Shown here: in pieces, positions 32,388-40,929 of the stretch
How positions within the stretch are numbered: the stretch's first letter is position 1
Layout: each line of letters begins with the position of its first letter
NCBI RefSeq assembly: GCF_001613065.1
Contig: NZ_BDBQ01000075.1
Coordinates: 1 to 64,000, forward strand
Direction of reading: 5' to 3'
DNA length: 64,000 nucleotides
Source: Nocardia miyunensis NBRC 108239
GTDB lineage: Bacteria > Actinomycetota > Actinomycetes > Mycobacteriales > Mycobacteriaceae
The notes under the pieces: generated by a model
Database searches by the model: none
What the model was told of the DNA's origin: nothing
Seen by the model: the letters and a program-made list of their open reading frames with translations, nothing else
Translations under genes and position numbers: made by a program

Positions 32388-33049
32388 GTCACAAGTGATC
32401 CGCCCGAATGCCCTGCGTGGCGCGGAAGTGAGCGCTGGGCGCCTCGCTCAGGTCGGCTCGCGTCGGTGGATGCGGCCCGAGAGGCGGAAACTGCGTGCTG
32501 GCTGCTGCCCAGAGAGGGTCGCGGGTGGCGGCGATGATGCTGCTGAGCACACCGGGGTAGCGGCCTTCTATCTCATCGGCGCGTAGCGCGTGGCGGCGGT
32601 GGCTGCCTTCGTGGAGGTGCTGTCGATCATCGAGACGGCGCTGCTCGCCGTGCGGCGACCGCGCGCTATGGGTTGGTGCGGGGCGATCATGGGGACCGCA
32701 TCGCTGCTCGGTGCCCTGGTTGGTGGGACTGCTCCGGAAATGCGCGGAGACCCGTCTCACGGCGAGTGTGAGGTGGTGCCGATAGTGGGGACATCAGTTC
32801 GCGCGAATTGGCCCTTGGCGCAATGTATTCGGGCCGATGCCGTGTGTTGCGGCGTGCGGGTTCCTGGATATGGGCGAGCGGAGGTGGTGCCGATGGTGGG
32901 GTAGTTTCGCGCGAATTGTCCCCTGGGGCAATGGGTTCAGGCCGACGCCAGAGTGTGGTGTGAGGGCCTCTTGGGATGCGGCGCGGAGTCGCCGCGGACG
33001 GTGGATCATCATGCGGATGGTGCGGTGAAGCGAATTACATTGTGGGAAC
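32388..33049. other. gene-poor region with a 111-bp direct repeat
   Basis: No convincing coding frame. The only structure is the pair of direct repeats at 32770-32967. GC content and third-position bias are uneven. This begins the second accessory block between the PBP and map genes. Confidence 0.5.
32770..32967. repeat. two diverged direct repeats, 111-bp period
   Basis: GAGGTGGTGCCGAT starts at 32770 and again at 32881. The copies share TTCGCGCGAATTG, CCCTTGG/CCCCTGG-GCAATG and TTCGGGCCGA/TTCAGGCCGA, and each is about 87 bases long. They are diverged and non-coding. Confidence 0.65.
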
Positions 33050-33211
33050 TCAGCGTTGGGATATCGGTTTCAGGTCGCCGTGGGCTACCGCGGGGGCGGT
33101 GTTCTGGCCGGGAGTGGTGGAGCTGTCCGAATAGTCGCCGAGGACTTCCACGGCGCCGGTGCCTGCCAGGATCATGCCCGCCGTGATGACGGCTAGTGTC
33201 GACCGCTTCAT
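33050..33211 (-). CDS. 53-residue secreted or membrane-anchored peptide
   Basis: A short gene starting MKRSTLAVITAGMILAGTG, a signal-peptide-like N-terminus, followed by VEVLGDYSDSSTTPG and ending DLKPISQR. The ribosome site AGGGAG lies 6 bases before ATG 33211, and codons are GC3-rich, which supports it as real. It has no cysteine, so it is neither a lipoprotein nor a disulfide peptide. The mature part of about 30 residues is hydrophilic. The upstream 200 bases hold two strong hairpins. No family is recognised. Confidence 0.6.
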   Translation of the reverse strand: MKRSTLAVITAGMILAGTGAVEVLGDYSDSSTTPGQNTAPAVAHGDLKPISQR

Positions 33212-33311
33212 GGGCTTCTCCCTTATCGATGAGGGTTCCCCCGTGTGGGCGAATGAGATCGAAGGGTCCGAAACTGATCGCCAGTTATTAGCTGGTCACG
33301 AAACGGTAGAA

Positions 33312-33347
33312 CGGGACACTCCGTCCCGACAACCCCCGGATCGGGGG
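33312..33347 (-). promoter_or_regulatory. tandem hairpins in leader of the 53-residue peptide gene
   Basis: CGGGAC-ACTCC-GTCCCG (33312-33328) and CCCCCG-GAT-CGGGGG (33333-33347) are adjacent perfect stem-loops about 100 bases upstream of the peptide start. They could be a leader RNA structure or a terminator for convergent transcripts. Confidence 0.45.
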
Positions 33348-33415
33348 CAAAGCCGCTGGATAGAGCCTGTTGTGCAGGTCAGCGGGTGGGTCTCGATTTG
33401 ATCTCGCTTCGGTAC

Positions 33416-33928
33416 CTACTCCGCGCGTCGCAGGCTGGCGGCGAGGTGATGCTGTTCCGGCTGGCCGACCGCGGCCATGCGCAGCGTGTAGTCGATCGTG
33501 TCGCCGGACAGCCGGAAGGTGCGGCCCAGGGCGGTGACCAGCTTGGCCGTGCTGGTCCGGCCGATCGACGTGGAACCCATGTCCAGGTGCAGGCCGTCGT
33601 CGTCCACGGCGAGCGTGCCCTCGCAGATCTCGGTGATGCCGGTCGGATGCGCGAGGATCAACTCGATGCGGTCGCGGCCCGCGCAGCGCAGATAGCCGGT
33701 CTCCGCGTGCAGCGAGCGGCCGTCGGCGGCATGGCGGGTGCGCTGGCGATAGGTGAGGAAGGGACGGCCCACGTGCCCGAAGTGGATCTCCTCCTCGTAA
33801 TCGAAGGAGTCGATGGTCGGATACTCGCCGTGACCTGCGCCGCGCCAGACGCCCAGCAGCGGAGCGAGGTGGGCGATATCGGGGTGCGGCGCGACGGGGG
33901 TGTTGGGTTCGAGCACGGCGGTCAGCAT
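33416..33928 (-). CDS. peroxynitrite isomerase / nitrobindin (FABP-like heme protein)
   Basis: A 170-residue beta-barrel heme protein of the nitrobindin family, which isomerises peroxynitrite to nitrate. The signature GxWxGxG appears as GVWRGAGHGEYPTI near residue 27. The proximal histidine is expected in the C-terminal PEQHHLAASLRR. It is the usual family length. ATG 33928 begins the conserved N-terminus; an upstream ATG at 34000 adds an unconserved leader. Confidence 0.87.
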   Translation of the reverse strand: MLTAVLEPNTPVAPHPDIAHLAPLLGVWRGAGHGEYPTIDSFDYEEEIHFGHVGRPFLTYRQRTRHAADGRSLHAETGYLRCAGRDRIELILAHPTGITEICEGTLAVDDDGLHLDMGSTSIGRTSTAKLVTALGRTFRLSGDTIDYTLRMAAVGQPEQHHLAASLRRAE

Positions 33929-34070
33929 AGTGCGCGGTCGAGTATCAGGCGCGCGCTCACCATGCTGATTCGTCACAAGGAGTGTTCGGGGGCTTGACAC
34001 CGCGACGATCGCCGGAGGCTGTCCGGCGATCGCTTGCGCGGCGGTTGCCAGGTCGGGATGCGACCGCGGA

Positions 34071-34526
34071 TCAGCGCACTCGATCCGCCGTGCTGAGTTC
34101 TGCGTCGGTGATCGGCGCGTCCGAACCGGTCAGGTAACGGACCAGAGTGGCGCGATCGTCCAGCACCAGCCAGGTGATGTTCTCGGACAGACCGGGACGG
34201 GCGGCCCTGGTCGTCACCCCGAGGTGCGCGCGGCCGCGGGTATCCGTGCAGACCGCCGGGGTGGCGGTCGCGCCGATCTTGGCGATGGCCCAGCGGGTGA
34301 CCGCGCGCTCGAGCGGGGGCAGACCGGCCGTGACGATCCAGCTCTCGGCACTCGCCCCCTGCTCGACGAGCATCCTGGCCAGGCGGTTGGACCAGCGGTC
34401 CAGCTCGCGCGGATCGGGTGCGTCGACACCCGCCACGGCTGAGCGCTGACGTTGTCCGGCGGGGGTGTGCTGTGCCCGGCCGGGACAGCAGGTATCCCCG
34501 GACGGCGTGATCGGCTTCGACATCAT
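34071..34526 (-). pseudogene. truncated AMP-binding/NRPS adenylation-like gene
   Basis: A 151-residue frame whose middle (LDRWSNRLARMLVEQGASAESWIVTAGLPPLERAVTRW-type sequence) matches the first sub-domain of adenylate-forming enzymes, where LARxLxxxGVxPGDxVA and KxGAxxxP are found (IAKIGATATPA here). The remaining roughly 300 residues, including the ATP-binding core TSGTTGxPKG, are absent. A good AAGGAG site precedes the start, so a short protein may be made. It may be a relic of an NRPS or ligase gene. The neighbouring ABC-2 permeases could be from the same lost cluster. Confidence 0.55.
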
Positions 34527-35269
34527 CCATCTCCTTCGGATCTGAGCACCCCCGCACCGGCGGTAGTTCAACTCTCGTATCCCGCAACGTGATTCGGCAG
34601 CACCCCCAAGGCTGCGAATCCGCCTCGCAGGGGGAGACGATTTCCACCCTGGGGTTACCGAGCCGGGCATTTGCGACGTGGTTCCGGATGGAGGCGAGCG
34701 TCGTCGCAGCGGGGGCCGGGCCTGGAAATGCGTCCGCTTGCTACGACAGGCGGACGTTGTCCGGGTGGCGGTGCGTGTCGTTGTGGCGGGGCCGGGCGTG
34801 CGGGTGCGTCGGGTCGTTACGACAGGCGGGACGTTGTCCGGGTGGCGCTGAGGGTCGTTGCGACGGGGGCAGGCGTGCGGGGGCGTCGGGTCGTTACGAC
34901 AGGCGGGACGTTGTCCGGGTGGCGCTGAGGGTCGTTGCGGCGGGGGCAGGCGTGCGGGTGCGTCGGGTCGTTACGACAGGCGGGACGTTGTCCGGGTGAC
35001 GCTGAGGGTCGTTGTGGCAGGGCTGGCGTGGGGATACGTCGGGTCGCTATTGCGAGCAGATGGTTGTGAGCGGTCAGGGTCGGATGGGTGTTGCCGTCGT
35101 TGGGTGACCTGGCCGGGAATGCGGCGGGTCCGGGTGAACCGACGGGGCGGTTGTGTCGTGTTCTGGGCGATGTCGAGCGACATTGCGGAGGATTTGTGCT
35201 GTTCCGGGAGCCTCGTCTGGTGAGATGGGGGGATCATCCGGGCGGCGTGAGTCGGAACGAGGTGTGGCG
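34527..35269. other. gene-free region holding 77-bp tandem repeats
   Basis: No gene. Bases 34675-35055 are a tandem repeat; the remainder is the leader of the ABC-2 permease operon. Open frames across the repeats are artefacts of the repeated GC-rich sequence. Confidence 0.65.
34675..35055. repeat. tandem repeat, about five units of 76-77 bp
   Basis: The anchor GACAGGCGGGACGTTGTCCG (first copy lacks one G) occurs at 34745, 34821, 34898 and 34975, with periods 76, 77 and 77. Each unit continues with GGTGGCGCTGAGGGTCGTTG and GGCAGGCGTGCGGGGGCGTC-like parts. A diverged unit precedes the first and another partial unit follows the last. The two central units are almost identical. The period is not a multiple of three. 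Confidence 0.85.
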
Positions 35270-36085
35270 ATGCAGACGTATATCGCGGCTGTCGGCCGTG
35301 GGGAATCCGCGCCCGCGCCGTCTGTGGCCCGGCAGTGGTGGGTGCTGACGCTGCGTATGGTGCGGGCCTCGGTGCGCAATGGCGAGTTGGTGACGGCGCT
35401 GCTGGCGCCGAGCGTGTTCACGCTGGGGTTCTACGTTCCGCTGAATCGGGTGATGTCGTTCGGGCACGGGTTCGGCAGCTATGCGCAGTTCCTGTTGCCG
35501 ATGATCGTGATGCAGGCGGTCTCGTTCTGTGCCGGTGCGGCGGCGTTGCGGGCGGCCACCGACGCGCGCGACGGGCTGGACGACCGGTTCGCCTCGATGC
35601 CGATGTCGGTCGTCATGCCGCTGGCCGCCCGCACGACCGCCACGCTGTACCGCATCCTCGTCGCGGTGTCGGCGGCGGTCGTGTGCGGCTATGTGATCGG
35701 TGCTCGGTTCCGCGGAACTATTTGGCACACAGCAGGATTCGTGATATTCGCGGCGCTGGTGGGACTGCTGCTGGGCCTGCTGGGCGACCTGCTGGGCGCG
35801 TTGTCGCGCAGTCCGGAGGCGACCACGCAGGCGCTGGTGCTGCCACAGCTGATCCTGGGCATGGTGTCCACCGGATTCGCCCCGGCCGACCAGTTCCCGG
35901 AGTGGATCCGGGGTTTCGCGCGCAATCAGCCGGTATCGGCATTCGTGAACGTGATGCGGGCGCTGACCGGTGACTCGGGTCCGGTGACCTGGGCGATACT
36001 CGGTCCGGGACTGCTGTGGCTGGCGGGCGGGTTGGTGGTGCTCGGCGTCGCCTCGGCGGTGGTCGCGGGACGGAGGCACCGATGA
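35270..36085 (+). CDS. ABC-2 type transporter permease (DrrB/DrrC-like), first of pair
   Basis: A 271-residue integral membrane protein with six predicted helices (LLAPSVFTLGFYVPLNRVM, FLLPMIVMQAVSFCAGAAALRAA and others). It carries the ABC-2 family pattern near the end (LPQLILGMVSTGFAPADQFPEWIRGFARNQPVSAFVNVMRAL). This subfamily exports lipids, peptides or antibiotics. The next gene overlaps it by ATGA. No ATPase gene is adjacent. ATG 35270 begins the conserved part. Confidence 0.88.
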   Translation: MQTYIAAVGRGESAPAPSVARQWWVLTLRMVRASVRNGELVTALLAPSVFTLGFYVPLNRVMSFGHGFGSYAQFLLPMIVMQAVSFCAGAAALRAATDARDGLDDRFASMPMSVVMPLAARTTATLYRILVAVSAAVVCGYVIGARFRGTIWHTAGFVIFAALVGLLLGLLGDLLGALSRSPEATTQALVLPQLILGMVSTGFAPADQFPEWIRGFARNQPVSAFVNVMRALTGDSGPVTWAILGPGLLWLAGGLVVLGVASAVVAGRRHR

Positions 36086-36894
36086 CGACCGTCGCCGAAC
36101 TGCCCCAGGTGACCGGCCGCACCGAGCGCTGGCGGAACCTCGGGCCGCAAACCCTCGTCCAGACCCGTCGGCTGCTGGTGCGGTGGCGTCGCGATCCGGT
36201 GACGATGGTGCAGTCGCTGGGATTCCCGGCGCTGCTGCTGGTGATGCTCAATACCGTTCTGGGACACCAGGTCTCGGCTTTCGCCAATTCCGACGCGCTC
36301 TACGGTTCGGTACCGATGGTGACATTGGTCGGGGTGATGTCGGGTTCGCTGGCGGGTGCGATCACCCTGGGCCGGGAACGCGACGCGGGACTGCTGGCAC
36401 GGTTGTGGGTGCTTCCGGTGCATCGCGCCTCCGGGCTGCTGGCGCGAATACTTGCCGAGGCGGTGCGGATCCTGGCCTGCACGGTCGTGCTGTTCACGGT
36501 GGGCGTCGCGCTGGGATTCCGTTTCCACCAGGGGATTCCGGCCGCGATAGCACTGCTGGGCGTGCCCGTGCTGTACGGCCTCGGCTTCGCCACCCTGGTT
36601 ACCGCCGCAGCCGTGTTCACCGCCAAATCCGGTCTGGTGGAGGCGATTTCGCTGGGATCATCGCTGATGATGTTCTTCTCCACCGGATTCGTGCCGCTCT
36701 CGGCCTATCCGTCGTGGGCCGAACCCGTTGTGGCACACCAGCCGATGTCGTATGCGATCCAGGCGATGCGCGGGTTGTCCCTGGGCGGTCCGGTCCGGGG
36801 GCCGCTGCTGGCCACCGTGGCCTGGTCGGTGGGTGCGATCGTCGTCTTCGCGGTGCCCGCCGTCGTCGGCTACAACCGTGCGAGCCGGGCCTGA
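36082..36894 (+). CDS. ABC-2 type transporter permease, second of pair
   Basis: A 270-residue partner permease with six predicted helices. Conserved segments include RWRRDPVTMVQSLGFPALLLVML near the start and FFSTGFVPLSAYPSWAEPVVAHQPMSYAIQAMRGLSLGG at the end. Its ATG overlaps the stop of the first permease, so the two are made in equal amounts and likely form a heterodimer. The ATPase subunit is missing from the window, unlike complete drrABC-type loci. Confidence 0.88.
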   Translation: MTTVAELPQVTGRTERWRNLGPQTLVQTRRLLVRWRRDPVTMVQSLGFPALLLVMLNTVLGHQVSAFANSDALYGSVPMVTLVGVMSGSLAGAITLGRERDAGLLARLWVLPVHRASGLLARILAEAVRILACTVVLFTVGVALGFRFHQGIPAAIALLGVPVLYGLGFATLVTAAAVFTAKSGLVEAISLGSSLMMFFSTGFVPLSAYPSWAEPVVAHQPMSYAIQAMRGLSLGGPVRGPLLATVAWSVGAIVVFAVPAVVGYNRASRA

Positions 36895-36907
36895 AGCCTG
36901 AAGTCGC

Positions 36908-37771
36908 TCAGCGCAACTGGTCGGCGGCCTCGGCGACCAGGTTGGCCGAATCGCGCGGGCTCAGGGCCATCGCGCGGAGCTGGTCGAACATCACCCCGAA
37001 ACGGCGAACCTCGTTGTGGCCCTCCACGATATCGTCACCGGCGATGCCCTCGACGTAGACCAGTTCCGGATCGGCGGGCTCGGGGAAGTCCAGGACGACG
37101 AACGAGCCGACCATCGCCGGATGCGCTCCGGCGTCGAAGGGCAGCACCTGCAGGATGACATTGCGTTTGTCGGAGTACTCGCTGAGCCGTTCGAGCTGTT
37201 CGCGCATCACGTCCCGGCCGCCGACGACGCGCCGGATCGCCGCCTCGTCCAGGACGACCCACAGTTCGAGCGGATTGCCCTCGCGGGCCAGCACCTTGCC
37301 GCGCTCGACGCGGGCGCGCAGGCGCTGTTCGATCACCGCCGCCTCGACCTTGGGCATCGCGGTATCCAGGATCGCCCACGCATACCGTTCGGTCTGCAAC
37401 AGGCCGGGGATGAACGAGGTCTGGAACAGCCGCGCCGAGAGCGCCTCGGTCTCGAAGTTGATATAGGCGGCGTACACCTCGGACACCGCCGCCTCGAACG
37501 GACGCGACATCCCGGGTTTGAGCGCCTCGGACAGCAGTTTCAGCGCGTCGTTGCGGCGTTCCTCGTCGATGCCGTACAGGTCCAGCATCGTCATCAGCGT
37601 GCGTCGTTGCGGGCGGGCCTGTGCGGTTTCGATCCGGTACAGCGTGGTGACGTTGATCCCGGTCTGGGAGCTGACCTCCTCCTTGCTGATCCCGGCCTCC
37701 TCCCGCATCTCCTGCAGCAGCACCGCCAGCCGCCTGAGCTGGACCGTCAGCACAGTGCGCTTACCTGCCAT
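36908..37771 (-). CDS. XRE family regulator with DUF5753 domain
   Basis: A 287-residue regulator with an N-terminal XRE helix-turn-helix (LAVLLQEMREEAGISKEEVSSQTGINVTTLYRIETAQARP) and a C-terminal DUF5753 domain (YINFETEALSARLFQTSFIPGLLQTERYAWAI to LVYVEGIAGDDIV). Unlike the one at 22083 it has no DUF397 partner next to it. GAGAGG precedes ATG 37771. It is convergent with the ABC-2 permeases. The target is unknown; the 800-base upstream spacer may hold its site. Confidence 0.88.
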   Translation of the reverse strand: MAGKRTVLTVQLRRLAVLLQEMREEAGISKEEVSSQTGINVTTLYRIETAQARPQRRTLMTMLDLYGIDEERRNDALKLLSEALKPGMSRPFEAAVSEVYAAYINFETEALSARLFQTSFIPGLLQTERYAWAILDTAMPKVEAAVIEQRLRARVERGKVLAREGNPLELWVVLDEAAIRRVVGGRDVMREQLERLSEYSDKRNVILQVLPFDAGAHPAMVGSFVVLDFPEPADPELVYVEGIAGDDIVEGHNEVRRFGVMFDQLRAMALSPRDSANLVAEAADQLR

Positions 37772-38583
37772 CGCGCCCTCTCCGTGTGCACTCGTCGGAA
37801 TGCGCTCATGCGTTCCGCATGCGTCGATGTGTCTGTGGCAGAGCCTATTCGCCTCGCGCGCGGTTCGGGGCGGGAACCCTTCCATCTGCGGATTCGGGCG
37901 ACGCTCGATACCTCCGCAACCGGCACGCAACGGCGTGAATGCGGTACCGCCGCGGGCCGGTTCGTGATATTCCGGACTTTTCGGGCATCGGGCGGGTGTG
38001 CGATGGCCTCGATGAGCAGTGCGTAGTGACTCGTGAGGTCGATCGTGATGCGCGGAGGGCAGTGCCGGATGTGGCACGGCGAGCAGTGAGTTCGTGATGC
38101 CGGAGGTGTGCCCGAACAGTGTCTCGGAGTGGACACGCCGACCGCGACAGGGATATCGGACCGCTCGGCCGGGTTCATCGTCCGGTTATTTCGAGCGCCT
38201 TTTCAGCATACTTTCGGCGATCTCCGATCCGGGTGCGGAATATGCCTGCCGGAATCGAGTCCGGTCGCTGATCGGATACCGGCGTCGCAGGTTTCGTACC
38301 GTCCAGTCTCGGGATGACGGGTCCAGTAAAAGATCCGAAACCGGGCGGCCGGTGTGCTTCTCAGACGGAAAGCCGATGTGGCTCAGGCGATCCTTGTGCA
38401 GGTAGGAGGCAACGGAGCTTGACCGAACCGATGCGGATGCAATCTTGCGTTCTTGCATTTGTGCGTGCATGATTCGGGTTAGCCTAGTGATGTTCACCGA
38501 TCCGATGACTGGTACAACTCAATCCGGAGACCAATTATGTTGGTGCAAAAATTGGTGCAGTCCCGAGTTTTCGGGGTGCGGCA
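37772..38583. other. long spacer between XRE and DUF4254 genes
   Basis: No convincing gene. The last 130 bases are AT-richer and contain ACCAATT/AATTGGT inverted arms (38530-38536, 38550-38556) and a direct repeat TTGGTGCA, just upstream of the DUF4254 start. These are probably its promoter elements. Confidence 0.45.
38530..38556. promoter_or_regulatory. inverted/direct repeats upstream of DUF4254 gene
   Basis: Perfect 7-base inverted arms ACCAATT and AATTGGT overlap two direct TTGGTGCA copies, 28 bases before the start. They may be an operator. Confidence 0.4.
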
Positions 38584-39027
38584 ATGACTATGTCGATAGC
38601 TGGAGTGCTGCCGACCGCGCCGCAATTGTTATGCGCGTTCCAGGGGCGACGGTTCGACGACCTGGTACTTCTGCGGTCGGCGCGGGCGCTGGCCGAGATG
38701 CATGCTCGCCGCGTGCTGCTGTGCGACCCCATCGTGACCGCCGAGATCGACTGTCGGCGCGGCGAACTCGTGGACGACATCAACGACTGGGTCGAGCATG
38801 CGATGCCCCAGCACCGCAACGGGGCTTCGTTGCACACCGAGAGCCTGGGCGCGGTGATCGACCGCATGGCTCGCAGCTGGGTCGATGCCAATCGGGCCAT
38901 CGACCGTGAGGGCGCCCGCAGCGACGCGACCCATAAGCACTGGTACCACCTGGCCGAACTCGTGGACGGGTACACCGATCTCGTCATCGACGTCGCCGGC
39001 GGCCGCCGCAGGCTGCCCGAGCAGTGA
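38584..39027 (+). CDS. DUF4254 domain protein
   Basis: A 147-residue protein of the DUF4254 family. Characteristic parts are LHTESLGAVIDRMARSWVDANRAI and THKHWYHLAELVDGYTDLVIDVAGGRRRLPEQ. It is helical and probably cytosolic. Function is unknown. It lies convergent to the aminoethylphosphonate-type permeases, with 30 bases between stops, and has its own AT-rich promoter region. ATG 38584 or 38590 may be used. Confidence 0.72.
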   Translation: MTMSIAGVLPTAPQLLCAFQGRRFDDLVLLRSARALAEMHARRVLLCDPIVTAEIDCRRGELVDDINDWVEHAMPQHRNGASLHTESLGAVIDRMARSWVDANRAIDREGARSDATHKHWYHLAELVDGYTDLVIDVAGGRRRLPEQ

Positions 39028-39057
39028 TCGCATGAGCTGCGGCTGATCCCTTCCGGC

Positions 39058-39855
39058 TCAACGAAATACGGCGCGTCCGCGCACCCGTCCCAGAATCAGC
39101 AGGACCACGAGCGTCACCGCCACCAGCAGCGTGGTGCCCGCCGCGGCATCGAACACCCGGCCGCGATCCGTATCGGCGAAAATGCTGATCGGCAACGTCT
39201 TCCAGGTGGCCGGATACACCATCACGGTCGCCCCCAGCTCGCCCATGGACAGTGCGATCACCAGACCGGCGGCCGCGCCCAGTGCGGGCAGCAGCAGCGG
39301 CAGGGTGATTCGCGTCAGGACGCGTACCGGACCGGCGCCGAGCGATTCGGCGGTCTGCCGGTAACTCGGATCGAGCCGGTCCAGCGCCGCGGAGACCGCG
39401 CTGAACGCATAGGCCAGCACCAGCACCGAATGTGCCACGATCACAATCCATTTCGTGCCGCCCAGCAGGATCGGCCGCTGATTGAACGCGATCAGCACAC
39501 CGAGTCCGATCGCCACCGAAGGCACCGCGACCGGCAGATGGAACACCGCGTCGGTCACCCGCCGCCACCACCTCGGCGCTTCCCGGGCGGCCAGTGCGGC
39601 CCAGGTACCCAGAATCAGCGAGATCGCGCCCGCCAGCAACGCGGTCTGCAAGCTCACCGACAGGCTCGCGGCCTGCTCACCGGACAGTTCGTGCCGGAAA
39701 TTGCCCAGGCCGAGCTCCGAGGGCAGCGGGCCGGTCCAGTGGCCCGCCAGCGCCGCGGCCACCACCGTGGCGATCGGCGCGGCGAAAACCACCAGCACCA
39801 CCAGCGCGAAAACCGTGAGCACAACCACGCGTCCGCGTCGCGTCCACACCAGCAT
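39058..39855 (-). CDS. ABC transporter permease (2-aminoethylphosphonate/iron type), second subunit
   Basis: A 265-residue binding-protein-dependent permease with six predicted helices. The EAA-type loop is visible as SYRQTAESLGAGPVRVLTRITLPLLLPAL. The N-terminus (RRGRVVVLTVFALVVLVVFAAPI) and PVAVPSVAIGLGVL resemble PhnV-type permeases. It lies 2 bases after the first permease gene. No ATPase or binding protein gene is adjacent, so the transporter is incomplete as seen. Confidence 0.85.
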   Translation of the reverse strand: MLVWTRRGRVVVLTVFALVVLVVFAAPIATVVAAALAGHWTGPLPSELGLGNFRHELSGEQAASLSVSLQTALLAGAISLILGTWAALAAREAPRWWRRVTDAVFHLPVAVPSVAIGLGVLIAFNQRPILLGGTKWIVIVAHSVLVLAYAFSAVSAALDRLDPSYRQTAESLGAGPVRVLTRITLPLLLPALGAAAGLVIALSMGELGATVMVYPATWKTLPISIFADTDRGRVFDAAAGTTLLVAVTLVVLLILGRVRGRAVFR

Positions 39856-39857
39856 GA

Positions 39858-40748
39858 TCAGCCTTCCTGGGTCGGGCGGGAGACGGTGAACCGCGCGAAG
39901 ATCAGGCGGTAGGCGACGTACAGCGCCAGCGACAGCGCCACCTGCACCGTGGCCAGCACCGCCGCGCCGGGCAGGTCGAAGGTGACGACGCCGCGGATGT
40001 AGATCAGCGCGGGCAGCGTGATGACGCCCTTGGCTCCGGTGAACAGCACGATGCCGAATTCGTTGAGCGTCAACAGCAGAACCAGGCTCCCGCCCGCCGC
40101 GAGCGCGGGCCACGCCTCGGGAAGCACCACGCGCCGCAGTACCCGCCACGGTGCGGCGCCCAGGCTCGCGGCCACATCGAGTTGCTCGCGTGGCAACTGG
40201 GCGAACGCGGCCAGCAGCGGCCGGACGACGAACGGGGTGAAGTAGGTGATCTCGGCGAGTACGACGCCCGTGGGTGTGCTCAGGAAATTCAGTGCGGGGG
40301 AGTGGTTTCCGGTCAGCTGGGCGATCAGGGCGTCCAGCGCGCCCGCGGTGCCGTACAGGAAGGTGAACGCCAGCGTGATCAGGAAGGACGGCAGGGTCAG
40401 CACCGTATCGATCAGCCGCCCCACCGCACCCGATCCGGGAAAGGGCACGAAGGCCAGCACCACCGCGACGAACGAGCCGAGCACCAGACATCCGGCGGTC
40501 GAGCAGACCGCGATGGATACCGTGCGCCACAACGCGTTCCGGAACGATTCCGAGCCGAGCACCTGAGACCAGGACCCGGACTTCGCGGTGGATTCGGTCA
40601 GCACCCGCACCACCGGATACACCGCGAACAGGAGCACCACCAGCAACGGCGGCGCGGACCAGGCAATCGGCCGCCAGTTGCGCTGTGGTGCGGTGGATTC
40701 GGCCGCGGCCGCAGTGGCGGACGGCTCGACCACGAGTGTTGTGCGCAT
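39858..40748 (-). CDS. ABC transporter permease (2-aminoethylphosphonate/iron type), first subunit
   Basis: A 296-residue inner-membrane permease with an EAA loop (EQLDVAASLGAAPWRVLRRVVLPEAWPAL) and helices such as WSAPPLLVVLLFAVYPVVRVL. LTLPSFLITLAFTFLYG and ITYFTPFVVRPLLAAF fit the 2-aminoethylphosphonate permease group (PhnU type). It is divergent from a GntR-type gene that has lost its middle; in intact loci GntR regulators control phosphonate uptake. ATG 40748 begins a hydrophilic N-terminus. Confidence 0.85.
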   Translation of the reverse strand: MRTTLVVEPSATAAAAESTAPQRNWRPIAWSAPPLLVVLLFAVYPVVRVLTESTAKSGSWSQVLGSESFRNALWRTVSIAVCSTAGCLVLGSFVAVVLAFVPFPGSGAVGRLIDTVLTLPSFLITLAFTFLYGTAGALDALIAQLTGNHSPALNFLSTPTGVVLAEITYFTPFVVRPLLAAFAQLPREQLDVAASLGAAPWRVLRRVVLPEAWPALAAGGSLVLLLTLNEFGIVLFTGAKGVITLPALIYIRGVVTFDLPGAAVLATVQVALSLALYVAYRLIFARFTVSRPTQEG

Positions 40749-40929
40749 CGGGTCCGGTCCTTGCGATCCGGAGCACGGTCCCACTCGGCGCGGGCCGGTG
40801 TGCGCAGCGTTGAGGGCCGAGAATTGTGATGTGACCGATCTCGCGAGCGAATCACGGGCACAGCCCGTCCCGCGGACCGCAGCATCGACGAGCCCGGAGA
40901 TATCCGGTGCGAGTACCGATTCCGGGCGG

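Noticed and set aside
33212..33400. A c-di-AMP (ydaO) riboswitch ahead of the 53-residue peptide
   Set aside because: GGGGGAACC is present, but at the wrong end. The ordered conserved blocks of the ydaO motif are not found upstream.
34675..35055. A CRISPR array
   Set aside because: Unit length is 76-77 bases with no unique spacers between short conserved repeats. It is a simple tandem repeat.
34671..35223. Open frames across the 77-base repeat
   Set aside because: The same peptide motifs recur in all frames because of the repeat, and the period breaks the frame in each unit.
38474..38492. A second IdeR box upstream of DUF4254 (GGTTAGCCTA)
   Set aside because: Only the left half matches; about 10 of 19 positions agree, and the right half has none.
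38094..38497. Short frames on both strands upstream of DUF4254
   Set aside because: No ribosome sites, no consistent third-position bias and no recognisable domain.
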